Origin: Gp7-AA6 sp036395755
GTDB taxonomy: Bacteria > Acidobacteriota > Thermoanaerobaculia > UBA5066 > Gp7-AA6
NCBI GenBank assembly: GCA_036395755.1
Contig: DASWCZ010000039.1
Location: 1 to 31,549, forward strand
DNA: 31,549 nucleotides
Direction: 5' to 3'
Shown here: one piece after another, positions 15,821-29,002 of the stretch
Numbering within the stretch: the stretch's first letter is position 1
How the letters are laid out: the number at the start of each line of letters is the position of its first letter
Program-made: the position numbers and the translations under genes
Notes under the pieces: generated by a model
Told to the model about the DNA's origin: nothing
Seen by the model: only the letters and a program-made list of their open reading frames with translations
Databases searched by the model: none

Positions 15821-17482
15821 ATGCATCCAAGTCCAGGGCTCCACCGGAGGAGAAGCTGTGTTCTGTTGTGTCTCCTCGCAGGGCTGACCGGACTCATCGG
15901 TTGCTCGGCGAATCCCCGGCGTGCCGCGGCCCCCCACGGTCCTTCGCCCGCATACGTCGCCATGACGAGGGCCTCGGAAATCTTCGCGCGGGGCCGGGAG
16001 GCGGCGCTGGCCGGAGACTTCGACTGCGCCCGTGAGTATTTCGCCCAGGCGATCGACGCGTTGAGGCCACCCTCCGGCCCGGCGCCGACCGACCCGCAGT
16101 TGCTCGACTTCTCCTATCAGCTCTACGAGAGCGCGCTCCGCTACGAGGCATTGGCGGGGCCGGCGGAGGAGGCCGGCACCTCCGACGGGCTCATGGCGTC
16201 CGAGCTGACGGAGATCGCCGAGCCTCAGGCCTCCGAGCAGGCGATGGTCGACGCGAAGGAAGCGATCGCCAGCGACACCACCGGCGTGACCTATGACATC
16301 CCGATCACCGTGAACGACGCGGTCCTGAAGGTTCTGGCGGCCTTCCAGACGGACCTCCACGGCGTGATCGGCCGCGGTCTCGCCCGGTCGGGCCGTTACG
16401 TTCCGATGATTCACCGGATTTTCCAGGAGGAAGGGATCCCGGAGGACCTGGCTCAGATCGCGTTGATCGAGTCCTCGTTCTTGACCCACGCCCGCTCGCC
16501 CATGAAGGCTCACGGCATCTGGCAGTTCATGCCGCGCACCGGACGTCACTACGGGCTGACTGCAAACGGCATCGTGGATGAGAGGAGCGACCCGGAGAAA
16601 GCGACCCGGGCGGCCGCGCGGTACCTCTCCTACCTCCACGAGCTCTTCAACGACTGGTACCTGGCGATGGCAGCCTACAACGCGGGGGAAGGAAAAATTC
16701 TCCGCGCGATGCAGCGGACCGGCGCGCGCGACTTCTGGGAGCTCTCTGCGAGCGGAACGATCCGGCCTCAGACGCAGAACTACGTCCCCGCGGTCATCGC
16801 CGCGACTCTGATCGCGCGAAACCCGGTTCACTACGGCTTCGAGGTCGAGTACGAGGAGCCGCTCGCCTACGAGACGGTCCTGCTCGACCGACCGGTTCAC
16901 TTGAAGCACCTCTCCGGGTCGGTGGAAGACCTGAAGCGGCTGAACCCAGAGCTGACGACGGCGATCACGCCGCGCCAGCCGGAGGGATATGAGTTGAAGG
17001 TCCCGGTGGGAAGCCGCTCGACCGTGCTGCTCGCTTTCGCCGGCGCGCCGACCGCCACGTTTTCGCTGGCTCGGAGGCACGTGGTCCGCCGCGGCGAGAC
17101 TCTCGCCAGGATTGCGCGACGCTATGGCGTGTCCGTCTCGGCGATCGCCTCCGCGAACTCCCTTCCCCGGCGCGCGCGCGTCGCCCGCGGCCGGGTACTT
17201 GTGATCCCGGGTCGGTTCCGGGAGGAGAGAGTCCGGACCGCCAGCCTGCGGAAGGGAAAGCAGGGGCGCGCGGAAAGGACGGTCCTCGCGTCGCGAGCCC
17301 GGATCCGGCCGGCAGCCCGGCGGGCGGCCGCGAAACACTACGAGGTCCGGACCGGCGACACGCTCTATCGGATCGCGGTCCGGCACGGGACGACGGTCGC
17401 GCAGATCCTCGCCGTCAACGCGCTTCCCTCGTGGGCCAGGATCCGGCCGGGCGACCGGATCAGGATCCCCGGCAGCCGCTAG
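15821..17482 (+). CDS. mltD: MltD-like membrane-bound lytic transglycosylase with two LysM domains
   Basis: Outer-membrane lipoprotein that cleaves peptidoglycan. 553 residues. Lipobox LIGC with lipidated Cys28 after a hydrophobic segment at 13-27. Residues 45-105 look like a TPR-like helical pair (FARGREAALAGDFDCAREYFAQAI). Family 1D transglycosylase domain at about 185-330: GRYVPMIHRIFQEEGIPEDL, catalytic Glu217 in ALIESSF, GIWQFMPRTGRHYGL near 235, MAAYNAGEGKILRAM near 284, then the QNYVPAVIAATLIARNP block. Two LysM peptidoglycan-binding modules: about 420-466 (VVRRGETLARIARRYGVSV) and 506-551 (YEVRTGDTLYRIAVRHGTTV), joined by a very basic linker. The ATG at 15821 places the signal peptide correctly. 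The symbol is by similarity of architecture. Confidence 0.93.
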   Translation: MHPSPGLHRRRSCVLLCLLAGLTGLIGCSANPRRAAAPHGPSPAYVAMTRASEIFARGREAALAGDFDCAREYFAQAIDALRPPSGPAPTDPQLLDFSYQLYESALRYEALAGPAEEAGTSDGLMASELTEIAEPQASEQAMVDAKEAIASDTTGVTYDIPITVNDAVLKVLAAFQTDLHGVIGRGLARSGRYVPMIHRIFQEEGIPEDLAQIALIESSFLTHARSPMKAHGIWQFMPRTGRHYGLTANGIVDERSDPEKATRAAARYLSYLHELFNDWYLAMAAYNAGEGKILRAMQRTGARDFWELSASGTIRPQTQNYVPAVIAATLIARNPVHYGFEVEYEEPLAYETVLLDRPVHLKHLSGSVEDLKRLNPELTTAITPRQPEGYELKVPVGSRSTVLLAFAGAPTATFSLARRHVVRRGETLARIARRYGVSVSAIASANSLPRRARVARGRVLVIPGRFREERVRTASLRKGKQGRAERTVLASRARIRPAARRAAAKHYEVRTGDTLYRIAVRHGTTVAQILAVNALPSWARIRPGDRIRIPGSR

Positions 17483-17503
17483 ACCCCCTCTCCCTCTTCC
17501 GTC

Positions 17504-17512
17504 TGATAACCT
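17504..17512 (+). promoter_or_regulatory. Extended -10 promoter of comM
   Basis: TGATAACCT (TGn then TAACCT) 49 bases upstream of the comM ATG. The resulting leader of about 42 bases carries a GGGAGG Shine-Dalgarno. No clear -35. Confidence 0.4.
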
Positions 17513-19080
17513 CGCCCCGTCCTCGTCGCGCGACCAGGCGCTCCTTGGCCAGGGAGGCGCCATGCTCGCCCGAGTCCACTCCGCCGCGTCTTTCGGAATC
17601 GAAGCCCGCGTCTTGGATGTCGAAGTCGACGTCTCGTCCGGGCTCCCCTCCTTCACGATCGTCGGCCTGCCGGATCCGAGCGTCCGGGAGGCCCGGGAAC
17701 GGGTCCGCTCGGCGCTTCGCAACAGCGGGTTTCCGATCCCGCCGGGCGCGGTCACCGTCAATCTCGCGCCGGCAGGCTTCCGCAAGTTCGGAGCCTCTCT
17801 CGATCTCCCCGTCGCCGTCGCCTTTCTGAAGCTCGCGGGGCTCGAGCCCGCCGACAACGCGCGCCGCGTCTTCGTCGGAGAGCTCGGGCTCGACGGCTCA
17901 GTGCGGCCGATCCGCGGGACGCTCTGCCTCGCGCTCGCCGCGCGCGAAGAGGGTTTCGCGGAGATCGCCCTTCCCGCCGCGAACGCCGCCGAGGCCGCGG
18001 CGGTCGATGGGATTCGCGTCGTGGCGGTCCGGTCGCTCGCCGCCCTCGTCGATCACCTCCGGGGAAGCCGCCCCATCCCCCCGTTCGTGTCCCCTCCCCG
18101 GGCAAAGACGCCGAGCGGAGGGCTCGACTTCGCGGACGTTCGCGGCCAGACGGTCGCGAGACGGGCGCTCGAGATCGCGGCGGCGGGCGGTCATCACGTG
18201 CTTCTCGTGGGACCGCCCGGGGCCGGCAAGACGATGCTCGCCCGCCGCCTCCCTTCGGTTCTTCCTCCGCTGACGCGGTCCGAGGCGATCGACGTCACCC
18301 GGATTCACTCGGTGGCGGGGACGCTCCCCGCCGGGGAAGGCTTGATCGAGACACCTCCGTTCCGGGCGCCTCACCACGGAATCTCCGCTCCCGGACTCGT
18401 CGGCGGCGGCAGCCGCCCGGCTCCCGGCGAGATCTCGCTCGCGCACCGCGGAGTCCTCTTCTTAGACGAGCTCCCCGAGTTCCGGCGCGATGTTCTCGAA
18501 GGGATCCGCCAGCCGATCGAGGAGAAGCGGGTCTCGATCGTGCGCGTCGGCGGCGCGTTCTCCTACCCGTGCGATTTTCTCCTCGTCGCGGCGATGAACC
18601 CGTGTCCGTGCGGCTTCGCCGGCGACCCGCGCCGCGCGTGCCGCTGCGATCCAGCCTCCCGCGCACGGTATGGACGAAAGCTCTCCGGCCCTCTCCTCGA
18701 CCGGATCGACCTTCACGTCGCGGTTCCGGCCGTGCCATGGTCGGATCTCGACCGGAGATCGGAAGAGCCTTCGGCGGCGATTCGAGAGCGCGTCGCCGGC
18801 GTCCGACGGCGCGCGGCAGCCCGGCGCCCGGGGCGCGAAGGCTTTCGCAACGCGGACCTGACGCCGGCGGAGCTCGACCCCCGGGTTTCTCTCGAGCCTG
18901 CGGCACGGCGAGTTCTCGAGTCCGCCGTCGAGAGGCTCGGGCTTTCAGTTCGGGGCCTGTACCGGTGCCTGAAAGTCTCCCGGACGATCGCCGACCTGGA
19001 GGGCGCCCGTACGATCGCGCGCGCCCATCTCGCGGAGGCGATCTCGTTCCGGCTCCGGGAGGGCGACGCCGACGCCGCGT

Positions 19081-20571
<1,491 letters not shown>

Positions 20572-20573
20572 GA

Positions 20574-21065
20574 CTACTCCGCGCCGTGGCCGTTTTCCAC
20601 GACCCGCAAGACCCAATCCTTGTTCACGAGAAAGAGCTCGTCCGCCTTCCAGAGCCGAAAGAAGCGTTCGCTGCGGTTCAAGTGGTCGACTAAACGGGGA
20701 CCGCCGTCCGGCGCCGAATAAAGGATTTCACCTTCCAGCCAGCCGCCCGCGGCAAGTGCAACGCGGACCGACCGGCGGTGCTCGAAAAGCTCGTCTCCCG
20801 ATCCTTCCGCTTCGATCGAACATCCGGACATCCCGATCCAGACGACGGCACGCGAGTTCAACGACTCCCACTCTCCCGTTTCGAGGTCGCGCACCGGCAG
20901 AAACGAGCCGGCCGGGTCGACGAGCTCGAGGACTCTCTGGCGGTTGAAATCGTGCGAGCCATGTTCGGCGAGGAACAGCTGGACCCGCCTCGGAGTCGCG
21001 CCGACGAGGGCGAGCTCGACCTCGAACGGGTCTTTGTGAATCCGAAGATGTTCCAGCGCAGACAT
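20574..21065 (-). CDS. Unrecognised small protein upstream of pilT2
   Basis: 163 residues from ATG 21065 (AGG 5 bases upstream). The frame is open for another 29 residues to a TTG at 21152 without family-like sequence, so the shorter start is preferred. No signal peptide or membrane segment. The N-terminal half (SALEHLRIHKDPFEVELALVGATPRRVQLFLAEHGSHDF in character) is a mixed alpha/beta segment; the C-terminal half has GGWLEGEILYS, RLVDHLNRSERFFRLWKADELFLVNKDWVLRV, reminiscent of small beta domains with an L-x-D-x-LN motif (DUF6812-like), a resemblance from memory. Stop is 2 bases before the pilT2 start, so the two are co-translated and probably act together, perhaps as a PilT2 partner. Function unknown. 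Confidence 0.7.
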   Translation of the reverse strand: MSALEHLRIHKDPFEVELALVGATPRRVQLFLAEHGSHDFNRQRVLELVDPAGSFLPVRDLETGEWESLNSRAVVWIGMSGCSIEAEGSGDELFEHRRSVRVALAAGGWLEGEILYSAPDGGPRLVDHLNRSERFFRLWKADELFLVNKDWVLRVVENGHGAE

Positions 21066-21162
21066 GTACCTGGAACAGAATGAATTGCGAGCGACGTACC
21101 CGTACGACCGCGCGCGCAAGTCCTTTGCTGGCATGATCGCCGACTTCCCCAAGAGGAGGAAC

Positions 21163-21177
21163 TGACGCGAAACGTCA
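21163..21177. repeat. Short inverted repeat TGACG-N5-CGTCA
   Basis: Perfect 5-5-5 inverted repeat upstream of the unknown/pilT2 pair, about 100 bases before the preferred start at 21065. Could be an operator half-site pair, but such a short palindrome arises often by chance. Confidence 0.3.
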
Positions 21178-21276
21178 ATCGAAACGCCGCCTCTGCGCCG
21201 AATCGCGGCTCCGACTTAGGTCGTCTTCCCGGGAACCGGGCGTTGAAGTACGCTGACTATCAGCAGGGTTTCATCG

Positions 21277-21513
21277 TTGGAGAACTCCGCACCGCTCTAT
21301 GAGGGACCCGAGAGGCGCCGCGCCGAGCATCGTGTCGGCGCAGGGCGCCGAGTCGTTCGCGATCGCAGAGTTGAAGGCCGGCGAAGTCCCGGACTGGTTT
21401 TTCCGCCCGAGGTCGAGCGACGGACGCCTTCAGACCGACGATCGGTACAAAGGAGACTCGTGACGCGCCGGCGATTACCGGACCGGCGTCGCGCCGCTGC
21501 CTCTCCGTCTTAG
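21277..21513 (+). CDS. Arginine-rich small open frame (uncertain)
   Basis: 78 codons from TTG, with AGGG about 8 bases upstream. The product has repeated ERR/DRR/GRR triplets (GPERRR, GRRV, DRRV, GRRS, ERRT, DRRS, TRRR, DRRR) spaced by 4-10 residues. GPERR-type repeats occur at the N-termini of some signalling proteins, so this may be a true small gene or the remnant of the leader of a longer one; it stops at 21513, just before the receiver-domain remnant in another frame. High Arg content also arises from GC-rich noncoding DNA, so the call is weak. Confidence 0.3.
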   Translation: MENSAPLYEGPERRRAEHRVGAGRRVVRDRRVEGRRSPGLVFPPEVERRTPSDRRSVQRRLVTRRRLPDRRRAAASPS

Positions 21514-21524
21514 TCCTGCCCGGG

Positions 21525-21713
21525 ATGGGCGGCTCCGGGATTGCCATGCGCATCCGCGAGGTCGCTCCGCAAACGAAGGTCCTCTACACTTCGGGGTATA
21601 CCGACGACGTCATCGTCCGGCTCGGCTCCACCGAAGAGGGCGCCGCGTTCCTGGAGAAGCCGTTTACGCCGGAAACGCTCGCTCGCAAGGTGCGCGAGGT
21701 TCTCGACAGCTAG
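21525..21713 (+). pseudogene. Receiver-domain (REC) C-terminal remnant
   Basis: 62 codons that match only the second half of a response-regulator receiver domain of the hybrid histidine kinase type: GMGGSGIAMRIREVAPQTKVLYTSGYTDD (switch Ser in LYTSGYT), then AAFLEKPFTPETLARKVREVLDS (conserved Lys of the KPF motif). The similar frame is open a little upstream (VLVLPGM before 21525), but the phosphoacceptor Asp that should sit there reads Val, and the first half (beta1 to beta3, acidic pair) is absent in all three forward frames. A truncated, non-functional remnant is the simplest reading; a translated mini-protein from ATG 21525 is possible. Confidence 0.6.
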
Positions 21714-21737
21714 CTCCCGCCGCCCCGCGGCGCGGTC

Positions 21738-21755
21738 TTTTCGCGCGCGCGAAAA
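21738..21755. repeat. 18-bp perfect palindrome with alternating CG core
   Basis: TTTTCGCGCGCGCGAAAA, perfectly self-complementary, 40 bases before the secA ATG and 24 bases after the REC remnant stop. Could act as an operator, a weak terminator or a Z-DNA-prone site. Confidence 0.75.
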
Positions 21756-21795
21756 ACGTGAATAATCCTCCCCCGTAGAGTTGTTTACTGCCTAA

Positions 21796-24566
<2,771 letters not shown>

Positions 24567-24567
<1 letters not shown>

Positions 24568-26087
24568 TGGCGCGCCCGCGCGTTTCCTCCGGCGGTTCGG
24601 ACGATCGCCCGCCGCTCGCGCTCACTTTCGACGACGTTCTGCTCCTGCCCGCGCGGTCCCGCGCCCACCCGCGCGACGTGGACCTCCGCACCCGGCTGAC
24701 CGACGCCGTTCCCCTGCACATCCCGATCGTCTCCGCGGCGATGGACACGGTCACCGAGTCGCGCCTCGCCATCGCAATGGCGCAGCAGGGCGGCCTGGGA
24801 GTCATCCACAAGAACCTTTCGATCGCGGCCCAGGCCGAAGAGGTGGACCGGGTCAAGCGGTCGGAATCCGGGATGATCGTGGACCCCGTGACGGTGCGGC
24901 CCGAGCAGAAGATCGCCGAGGCGCTCGAATTGATGGCGCGTTACAAGATCTCGGGGGTCCCGGTCATCGACGAAAAGGGAAAGCTTGTCGGCATCCTGAC
25001 GAACCGCGACCTGCGGTTCGAGACGCGGCCCGACCGGCCGATTTCGTCCCGGATGACAAAGGAGCGTCTCATCACGACGCCCGTCGGGACGACGCTCGAG
25101 CAGGCGAAGGAGCTCCTCCACCGCCACCGGATCGAGAAGCTTCTCGTCGTGGATCGCAACGGCAACCTGAAAGGCCTGATCACCGTCAAGGACATCCAGA
25201 AGGCGATCAAGTACCCGAGCGCCGCGAAAGACCGGCTGGGGCGGCTGCGGGTGGGCGCCGCGGTCGGGGTTGCCAACGACCTGGTCGAGCGGGCGTCCGA
25301 GCTCGTGCGGGCGCACGTGGACGTCCTCGTGCTCGACTCCTCGCACGGCCACAGCCAGGGCGTCTTGGACGCCCTGAAGCTGCTGCGGAAGAAGTTCTCG
25401 TCGACCCCGATCATCGCGGGCAACGTCGCGACGGAAGAGGGCGCGCGTGACCTCGTACGGCTCGGCGCGGACGCGGTCAAGGTCGGGATCGGCCCCGGCT
25501 CGATCTGCACGACGCGCGTCGTCACGGGAGCCGGCGTTCCGCAGATCCACGCGATCCGCGAGTGCGCGCGGGCGACCCGCGGAACGCGCGTGCCGCTCAT
25601 CGCCGACGGGGGAATCAAGTTCTCCGGCGACGTGGTCAAGGCGATCGCGGCCGGCGCGCACACCGTGATGATCGGGTCGCTCCTCGCCGGCACGGAAGAG
25701 TCGCCCGGCGAGACGATCCTCTACCAGGGACGCACTTTCAAGGCGTACCGCGGCATGGGCTCGCTCGCCGCAATGAAGTCGGGCTCCTCGGATCGCTACT
25801 TCCAGGAGTCGATGGGGGTCGAGGCCTCGACCGACGCTTCGCTCTCCAAGCTGGTTCCCGAAGGGATCGAGGGAATGGTGCCCTACAAGGGCTCGGTCGA
25901 GGGATTGGTCCACCAGCTGACGGGCGGGCTTCGCAGCGGTATGGGGTTGACCGGGGCGCGGACGATCGAGGAGCTGCGGACGAAATCGAAGATGGTTCGG
26001 GTGACCTCCGCGGGGTTGAAGGAGTCGCACCCGCACGACGTGATCATCACGAAGGAAGCGCCGAACTACCGGAGAGAAGAGGGATGA
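24567..26087 (+). CDS. guaB: Inosine-5'-monophosphate dehydrogenase
   Basis: Oxidises IMP to XMP with NAD+, the first committed step of GMP synthesis. 506 residues. Seen: TFDDVLLLPARS near residue 20, SAAMDTVTE near 56, a pair of CBS domains at about 98-215 (MIVDPVTVRPEQKIAEAL and ISSRMTKERLITTPVGT), LDSSHGHSQGV near 254, the catalytic loop GIGPGSICTTR with Cys near 314, ADGGIKFSGDVVKAIAAGA near 351 and the flap YRGMGSLAAM near 393. The start ATG shares its A with the secA TGA (TGATG), so it is translated by reinitiation behind secA. guaA is not present. Convergent with rarA after 13 bases. Confidence 0.97.
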
Positions 26088-26100
26088 CCACGGCCCCCGT

Positions 26101-27453
26101 CTAGCTCTCCTTCTTCTTCCGCCTCTTTTCCAGCACTTCCTCGAGCCGCCGCGAGAGCTCGGCTTCCTCACCCGCCGCGCCGGGCCGGTAGTATCGCGTT
26201 CCTCGGAGCCGGTCGGGCAGGCACTCGATCCCACCGACTCCCTCCGGCTCGTCGTGCGCGTAGCGGTAGCCGCGGCCGTAGCCGACGTCTTTCATCAGTC
26301 GCGTCACGGCGTTCCGGATAACGTGAGGCACCGGCTCCGCGGGCCGCTCCGCTACGTCTTTCTTCGCTTCGCCTTCGGCGACGTAGACCGCGTTCGACTT
26401 GGGCGCGAGCGCGCAGTAGACGGCGGCTTCGACGAGCGCGAGCTCCCCCTCGGGCGAGCCCAGAAAATCGTAGGCTTCTTTGGCGTCCAGAGAGATCCGG
26501 AGCGCCCTCGGATCGGCGAGGCCCACGTCTTCCGACGCGAACCGCACGATCCGGCGCGCGAGGTAGAGCGGCTCCTCCCCCGCCTCGAGCATCCGCACCA
26601 TCCAGTAAACGGTCGCGTCCGGGTCCGATTCGCGCATCGACTTGTGGAGAGCCGAGATCAGGTTGTAGTGCTCCTCCCCCGCCTTGTCGTAGAGGAGAAC
26701 CTTGCGCTGGAGAAGGTCCTTTAAGCGCGCGGCGTCGATCGTCCGGGTCTTCGAGGTCTCCGCGTCCGCGGCGGCGGCCTCGAGCAGGTTGAGAGCACGG
26801 CGCGCGTCGCCCCCTGCGGTCTGTGCGATGAACGACAGGGCCTCGTCGTCGAGGCGGAAGTCGCGGGAGCCCAGGCCGCGAGGGATGTCCTCCAGCGACC
26901 GGCGCACGATCCGGACGATCGCGTCGGGCGACAGCGGCTCGAGCACGACGACCTTGCAGCGGGAGAGGAGCGCGCCGTTGAGCTCGAAGGAGGGATTCTC
27001 GGTCGTGGCGCCGATCAGGATCACGTCACCCGTCTCGACGTAGGGAAGAAAGACGTCCTGCTGCGCCCGGTTGAATCGGTGGATCTCGTCCAAGAACAGG
27101 ATCGTCCGCTGGCCCGCCTTGGACTTGAGCGCCCGCGAAGCCTCGAGGACCTCGCGCATCTCCTTGACCCCCGTCGCGATGGCGGAATAGGCGAGAAACC
27201 GCGAAGAGGTCTGGGCCGCGATCAATCTCGCGAGCGTGGTCTTCCCGACGCCCGGAGGGCCCCAGAAGATGAGCGAGGGCACCCGATCCTCGGCAATCGC
27301 GCGGAAGAGAAATCCGTTCACTCCGACGACTTCTTCTGGCCCCTCGACCTCGTCGAGCGACCGCGGGCGCATCCGATCCGCGAGAGGGGCTCCCTCCCGA
27401 ACTTCCGCGACGGCTCGCTTCCGGTCTTCCCGGTCGAAGAGGAGCCCGCTCAT
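26101..27453 (-). CDS. rarA: Replication-associated recombination protein RarA (MgsA)
   Basis: Clamp-loader-related AAA+ ATPase acting at stalled replication forks. 450 residues from ATG 27453, which overlaps the upstream gene's stop (ATGA). Seen: PLADRMRPRSLDEVEG at 23-38, Walker A FWGPPGVGKTTLARLIA at about 63-79, Walker B FLDEIHRFNRAQQD, sensor 1 GATTENPSFELNGALLSRC, and the C-terminal MgsA region with YNLISALHKSMRESDPDATVYWMVRMLEAGEEPLYLARRIVRFASEDVGLADP split in family-typical order and a last block GYRYAHDEPEG. Last gene of a four-gene minus-strand chain; its 3' end faces guaB at 13 bases. Confidence 0.95.
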   Translation of the reverse strand: MSGLLFDREDRKRAVAEVREGAPLADRMRPRSLDEVEGPEEVVGVNGFLFRAIAEDRVPSLIFWGPPGVGKTTLARLIAAQTSSRFLAYSAIATGVKEMREVLEASRALKSKAGQRTILFLDEIHRFNRAQQDVFLPYVETGDVILIGATTENPSFELNGALLSRCKVVVLEPLSPDAIVRIVRRSLEDIPRGLGSRDFRLDDEALSFIAQTAGGDARRALNLLEAAAADAETSKTRTIDAARLKDLLQRKVLLYDKAGEEHYNLISALHKSMRESDPDATVYWMVRMLEAGEEPLYLARRIVRFASEDVGLADPRALRISLDAKEAYDFLGSPEGELALVEAAVYCALAPKSNAVYVAEGEAKKDVAERPAEPVPHVIRNAVTRLMKDVGYGRGYRYAHDEPEGVGGIECLPDRLRGTRYYRPGAAGEEAELSRRLEEVLEKRRKKKES

Positions 27454-27704
27454 GCGGACTCCAGCCGCCGACGGCACTGCTCCGAGCAGACGGGAACGGT
27501 CTCGGCGCCCCGCCGACCGGGCACGGCCAGCCGGCGATCGATCCAGGTCCCGCACACCGGGTCCCGCACCATTTCGGCCTCGATCGGCCGCGGGGAGGAA
27601 CGGCGCGTGTACTTCGCCCGACCCGCCCGCAGGAACGGCCGCGCCATCCGCAGAATCGCGAGAAAGAGAAAGACGAGGAAGACCGCGAGGGCGAGGCGGC
27701 TCAC
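27450..27704 (-). CDS. Small membrane protein with YHS/TRASH-like Cys motif
   Basis: 84 residues. One N-terminal membrane segment at about 2-20 (LALAVFLVFLFLAILRM), a basic linker, then VRDPVCGTWIDRRLAV and, 20 residues on, PVCSEQCRRRLE. The DPVCG plus CSxxCRxxL pattern is like YHS/TRASH modules, which bind metal ions through Cys; here the Tyr-His-Ser element is not conserved. Start is GTG at 27704, overlapping the TPR gene stop (GTGA). Stop overlaps the rarA ATG by 4 bases. Role unknown; it may be a metal-related or assembly factor. Confidence 0.75.
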   Translation of the reverse strand: MSRLALAVFLVFLFLAILRMARPFLRAGRAKYTRRSSPRPIEAEMVRDPVCGTWIDRRLAVPGRRGAETVPVCSEQCRRRLESA

Positions 27705-28285
27705 GACGCCCGCAGACTCGAAATGCGCTCCTGAATCCGATCGAGATCCGGGATCTCGGGATAGCGCCGTCTCAACTCGTCGAACCAGCGCTGCGACGTC
27801 GCCGGATCGTGCAGGTCATAAGCCTGGACGAGCACCAGGTTCAACAGCGACTGCCAGTGGTCCCGGTCGTTCTTGTGCGCCCGCTCGAAGAGCGCGATCG
27901 CCCGATCGAACTCCCCGCGGTTGCGGTACGCGGCGCCCAGGTCGGAGAGGAGGTTGGGGTTTTCCGGCGCCTTTCGACGGGCTTTTTCGTACGACTGGAT
28001 CGCGCGGTCCCAGTCTCCCCGGTCGTACCACGCGTTTCCGAGCGCGATCAAGAGCTGCGGGTTCTCGGGGTCTCTCTCCACGGCCCGCTGGAGCTCCGAA
28101 AGGCTGCCGGCGGTCCCTTCGGGCGCTTGAACGATCGGGGCCGGGCCGGGACGTCCCCCGCCGCCCGCGAAATATCCGCCGATGAAACCGAGAAGCGCGC
28201 CGACCAAAACCGAAAGAATCGGAAGCCGCCGCCCGGCGGTCACGGCGACTCTTCCGTCTCTTCCTTGATTGGAGTCGCGCGCCAT
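27701..28285 (-). CDS. Membrane-anchored TPR protein
   Basis: 194 residues. One membrane segment at about 21-42 (LPILSVLVGALLGFIGGYFAGGG), then a periplasm- or cytoplasm-facing TPR domain with about three repeats: LLIALGNAWYDRGDWDRAIQSYEKA, LLSDLGAAYRNRGEFDRAIALFERA and a degenerate third with SLLNLVLVQAYDLHD and RWFDELRRRYPEIPDL. Likely a scaffold for protein partners; resembles the C-terminal TPR part of CcmI/CcmH-like proteins, but no cytochrome c genes are nearby. ATG 28285 lies 46 bases inside the end of the preceding gene; the stop overlaps the next start. Confidence 0.8.
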   Translation of the reverse strand: MARDSNQGRDGRVAVTAGRRLPILSVLVGALLGFIGGYFAGGGGRPGPAPIVQAPEGTAGSLSELQRAVERDPENPQLLIALGNAWYDRGDWDRAIQSYEKARRKAPENPNLLSDLGAAYRNRGEFDRAIALFERAHKNDRDHWQSLLNLVLVQAYDLHDPATSQRWFDELRRRYPEIPDLDRIQERISSLRAS

Positions 28286-28971
28286 CGTCCGGCGCCGGCC
28301 GCGCCCGCGCCGAACGTCGTCGACTCCCAGGTGCCGGCGATCGTGCTCCCGTCCCGGGCGAGTCGCCCGTAGAAGATTCCGACGAAGCCGAGTTGCGAGT
28401 CGACGCGCTCGACCCGAAGCCGATCGCCGATCAAGGTGCCGCGCAGCGAGCCGGACAAGCCCCCTTCCAGCGTGTAGTCGCCCGACACGAGCGAGCCGTC
28501 GAGCGCCATCCGGAAGACGCCGCGCTGTTCGCCCGGCTCGAGCGTGACCGCCCAGCGGCCGGTCAAAAGGTCGGCCGCGGCGGCCGGCCGCGCCTTCCCG
28601 CGCAGCTCGGCGTCCAAGAGCGCGACGTTCCTCCGGCGCTCCAGGATCCGCTCGACGACGATCCGGCGGCGGTCGAGGAGCGTGCGCACCTCCTGCTCCG
28701 CTGCGGCGACCGCGTCCTCGCGCCGCGTGAACTCTTCAGGGCTCGCATCGGCGCGCCCCGCGAGGTCCGCGACCGCCCGGCTCGCGGCGGAGAGCTCCGA
28801 GGCGGTCGTCTCGAGGCGGCGCGCCACCTCCGCGAGCTGGGAGGCGTCGGCGGCCAGCCGGCGCCGCTCCCGGGCGAGGTCGGCCTTCAAGACGTCCGAG
28901 ACGGTGTCGGCGAACAGGGCACCCACGGTCGCCGCGACGAGAATCACGAACCGGGGCGCCAGCCGTCTCAT
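28240..28971 (-). CDS. Exported coiled-coil protein with beta-rich C-terminal domain
   Basis: 243 residues, not recognised. Signal peptide at about 1-21 (MRRLAPRFVILVAATVGALFA). Residues 28-125 are a long helical coiled coil rich in Ala, Arg and Glu (LARERRRLAADASQLAEVARRLE pattern). Residues 135-235 look like a small beta-barrel (LLTGRWAVTLEPGEQRGVF, then VSGDYTLEGGLSGSLRGTLIGDRLRVERVDSQLGF and IAGTWESTTFGAG), with a G-x-W opening like lipocalin-type domains. ATG 28971 follows a TAGAAT box by 7 bases. First gene of the chain to rarA. Function unknown. Confidence 0.75.
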   Translation of the reverse strand: MRRLAPRFVILVAATVGALFADTVSDVLKADLARERRRLAADASQLAEVARRLETTASELSAASRAVADLAGRADASPEEFTRREDAVAAAEQEVRTLLDRRRIVVERILERRRNVALLDAELRGKARPAAAADLLTGRWAVTLEPGEQRGVFRMALDGSLVSGDYTLEGGLSGSLRGTLIGDRLRVERVDSQLGFVGIFYGRLARDGSTIAGTWESTTFGAGAAGAGRWRATPIKEETEESP

Positions 28972-28978
28972 CGCCGCG

Positions 28979-28984
28979 ATTCTA
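28979..28984 (-). promoter_or_regulatory. Putative -10 box of the exported-protein/TPR/rarA chain
   Basis: Minus strand TAGAAT, ending 7 bases before the ATG at 28971; no Shine-Dalgarno between. It lies just after the carD terminator, so this transcript is separate from carD. Fits a leaderless mRNA. Confidence 0.45.
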
Positions 28985-29002
28985 GTCCCGGGGACCGGCC
29001 CC

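Noticed and set aside
14780..17857. A 1025-codon open frame on the minus strand
   Set aside because: It lies opposite the MglA-like, LysM transglycosylase and comM genes, whose products are clearly recognisable; its product is low-complexity Arg/Gly/Pro and has no motifs. A GC-rich shadow frame.
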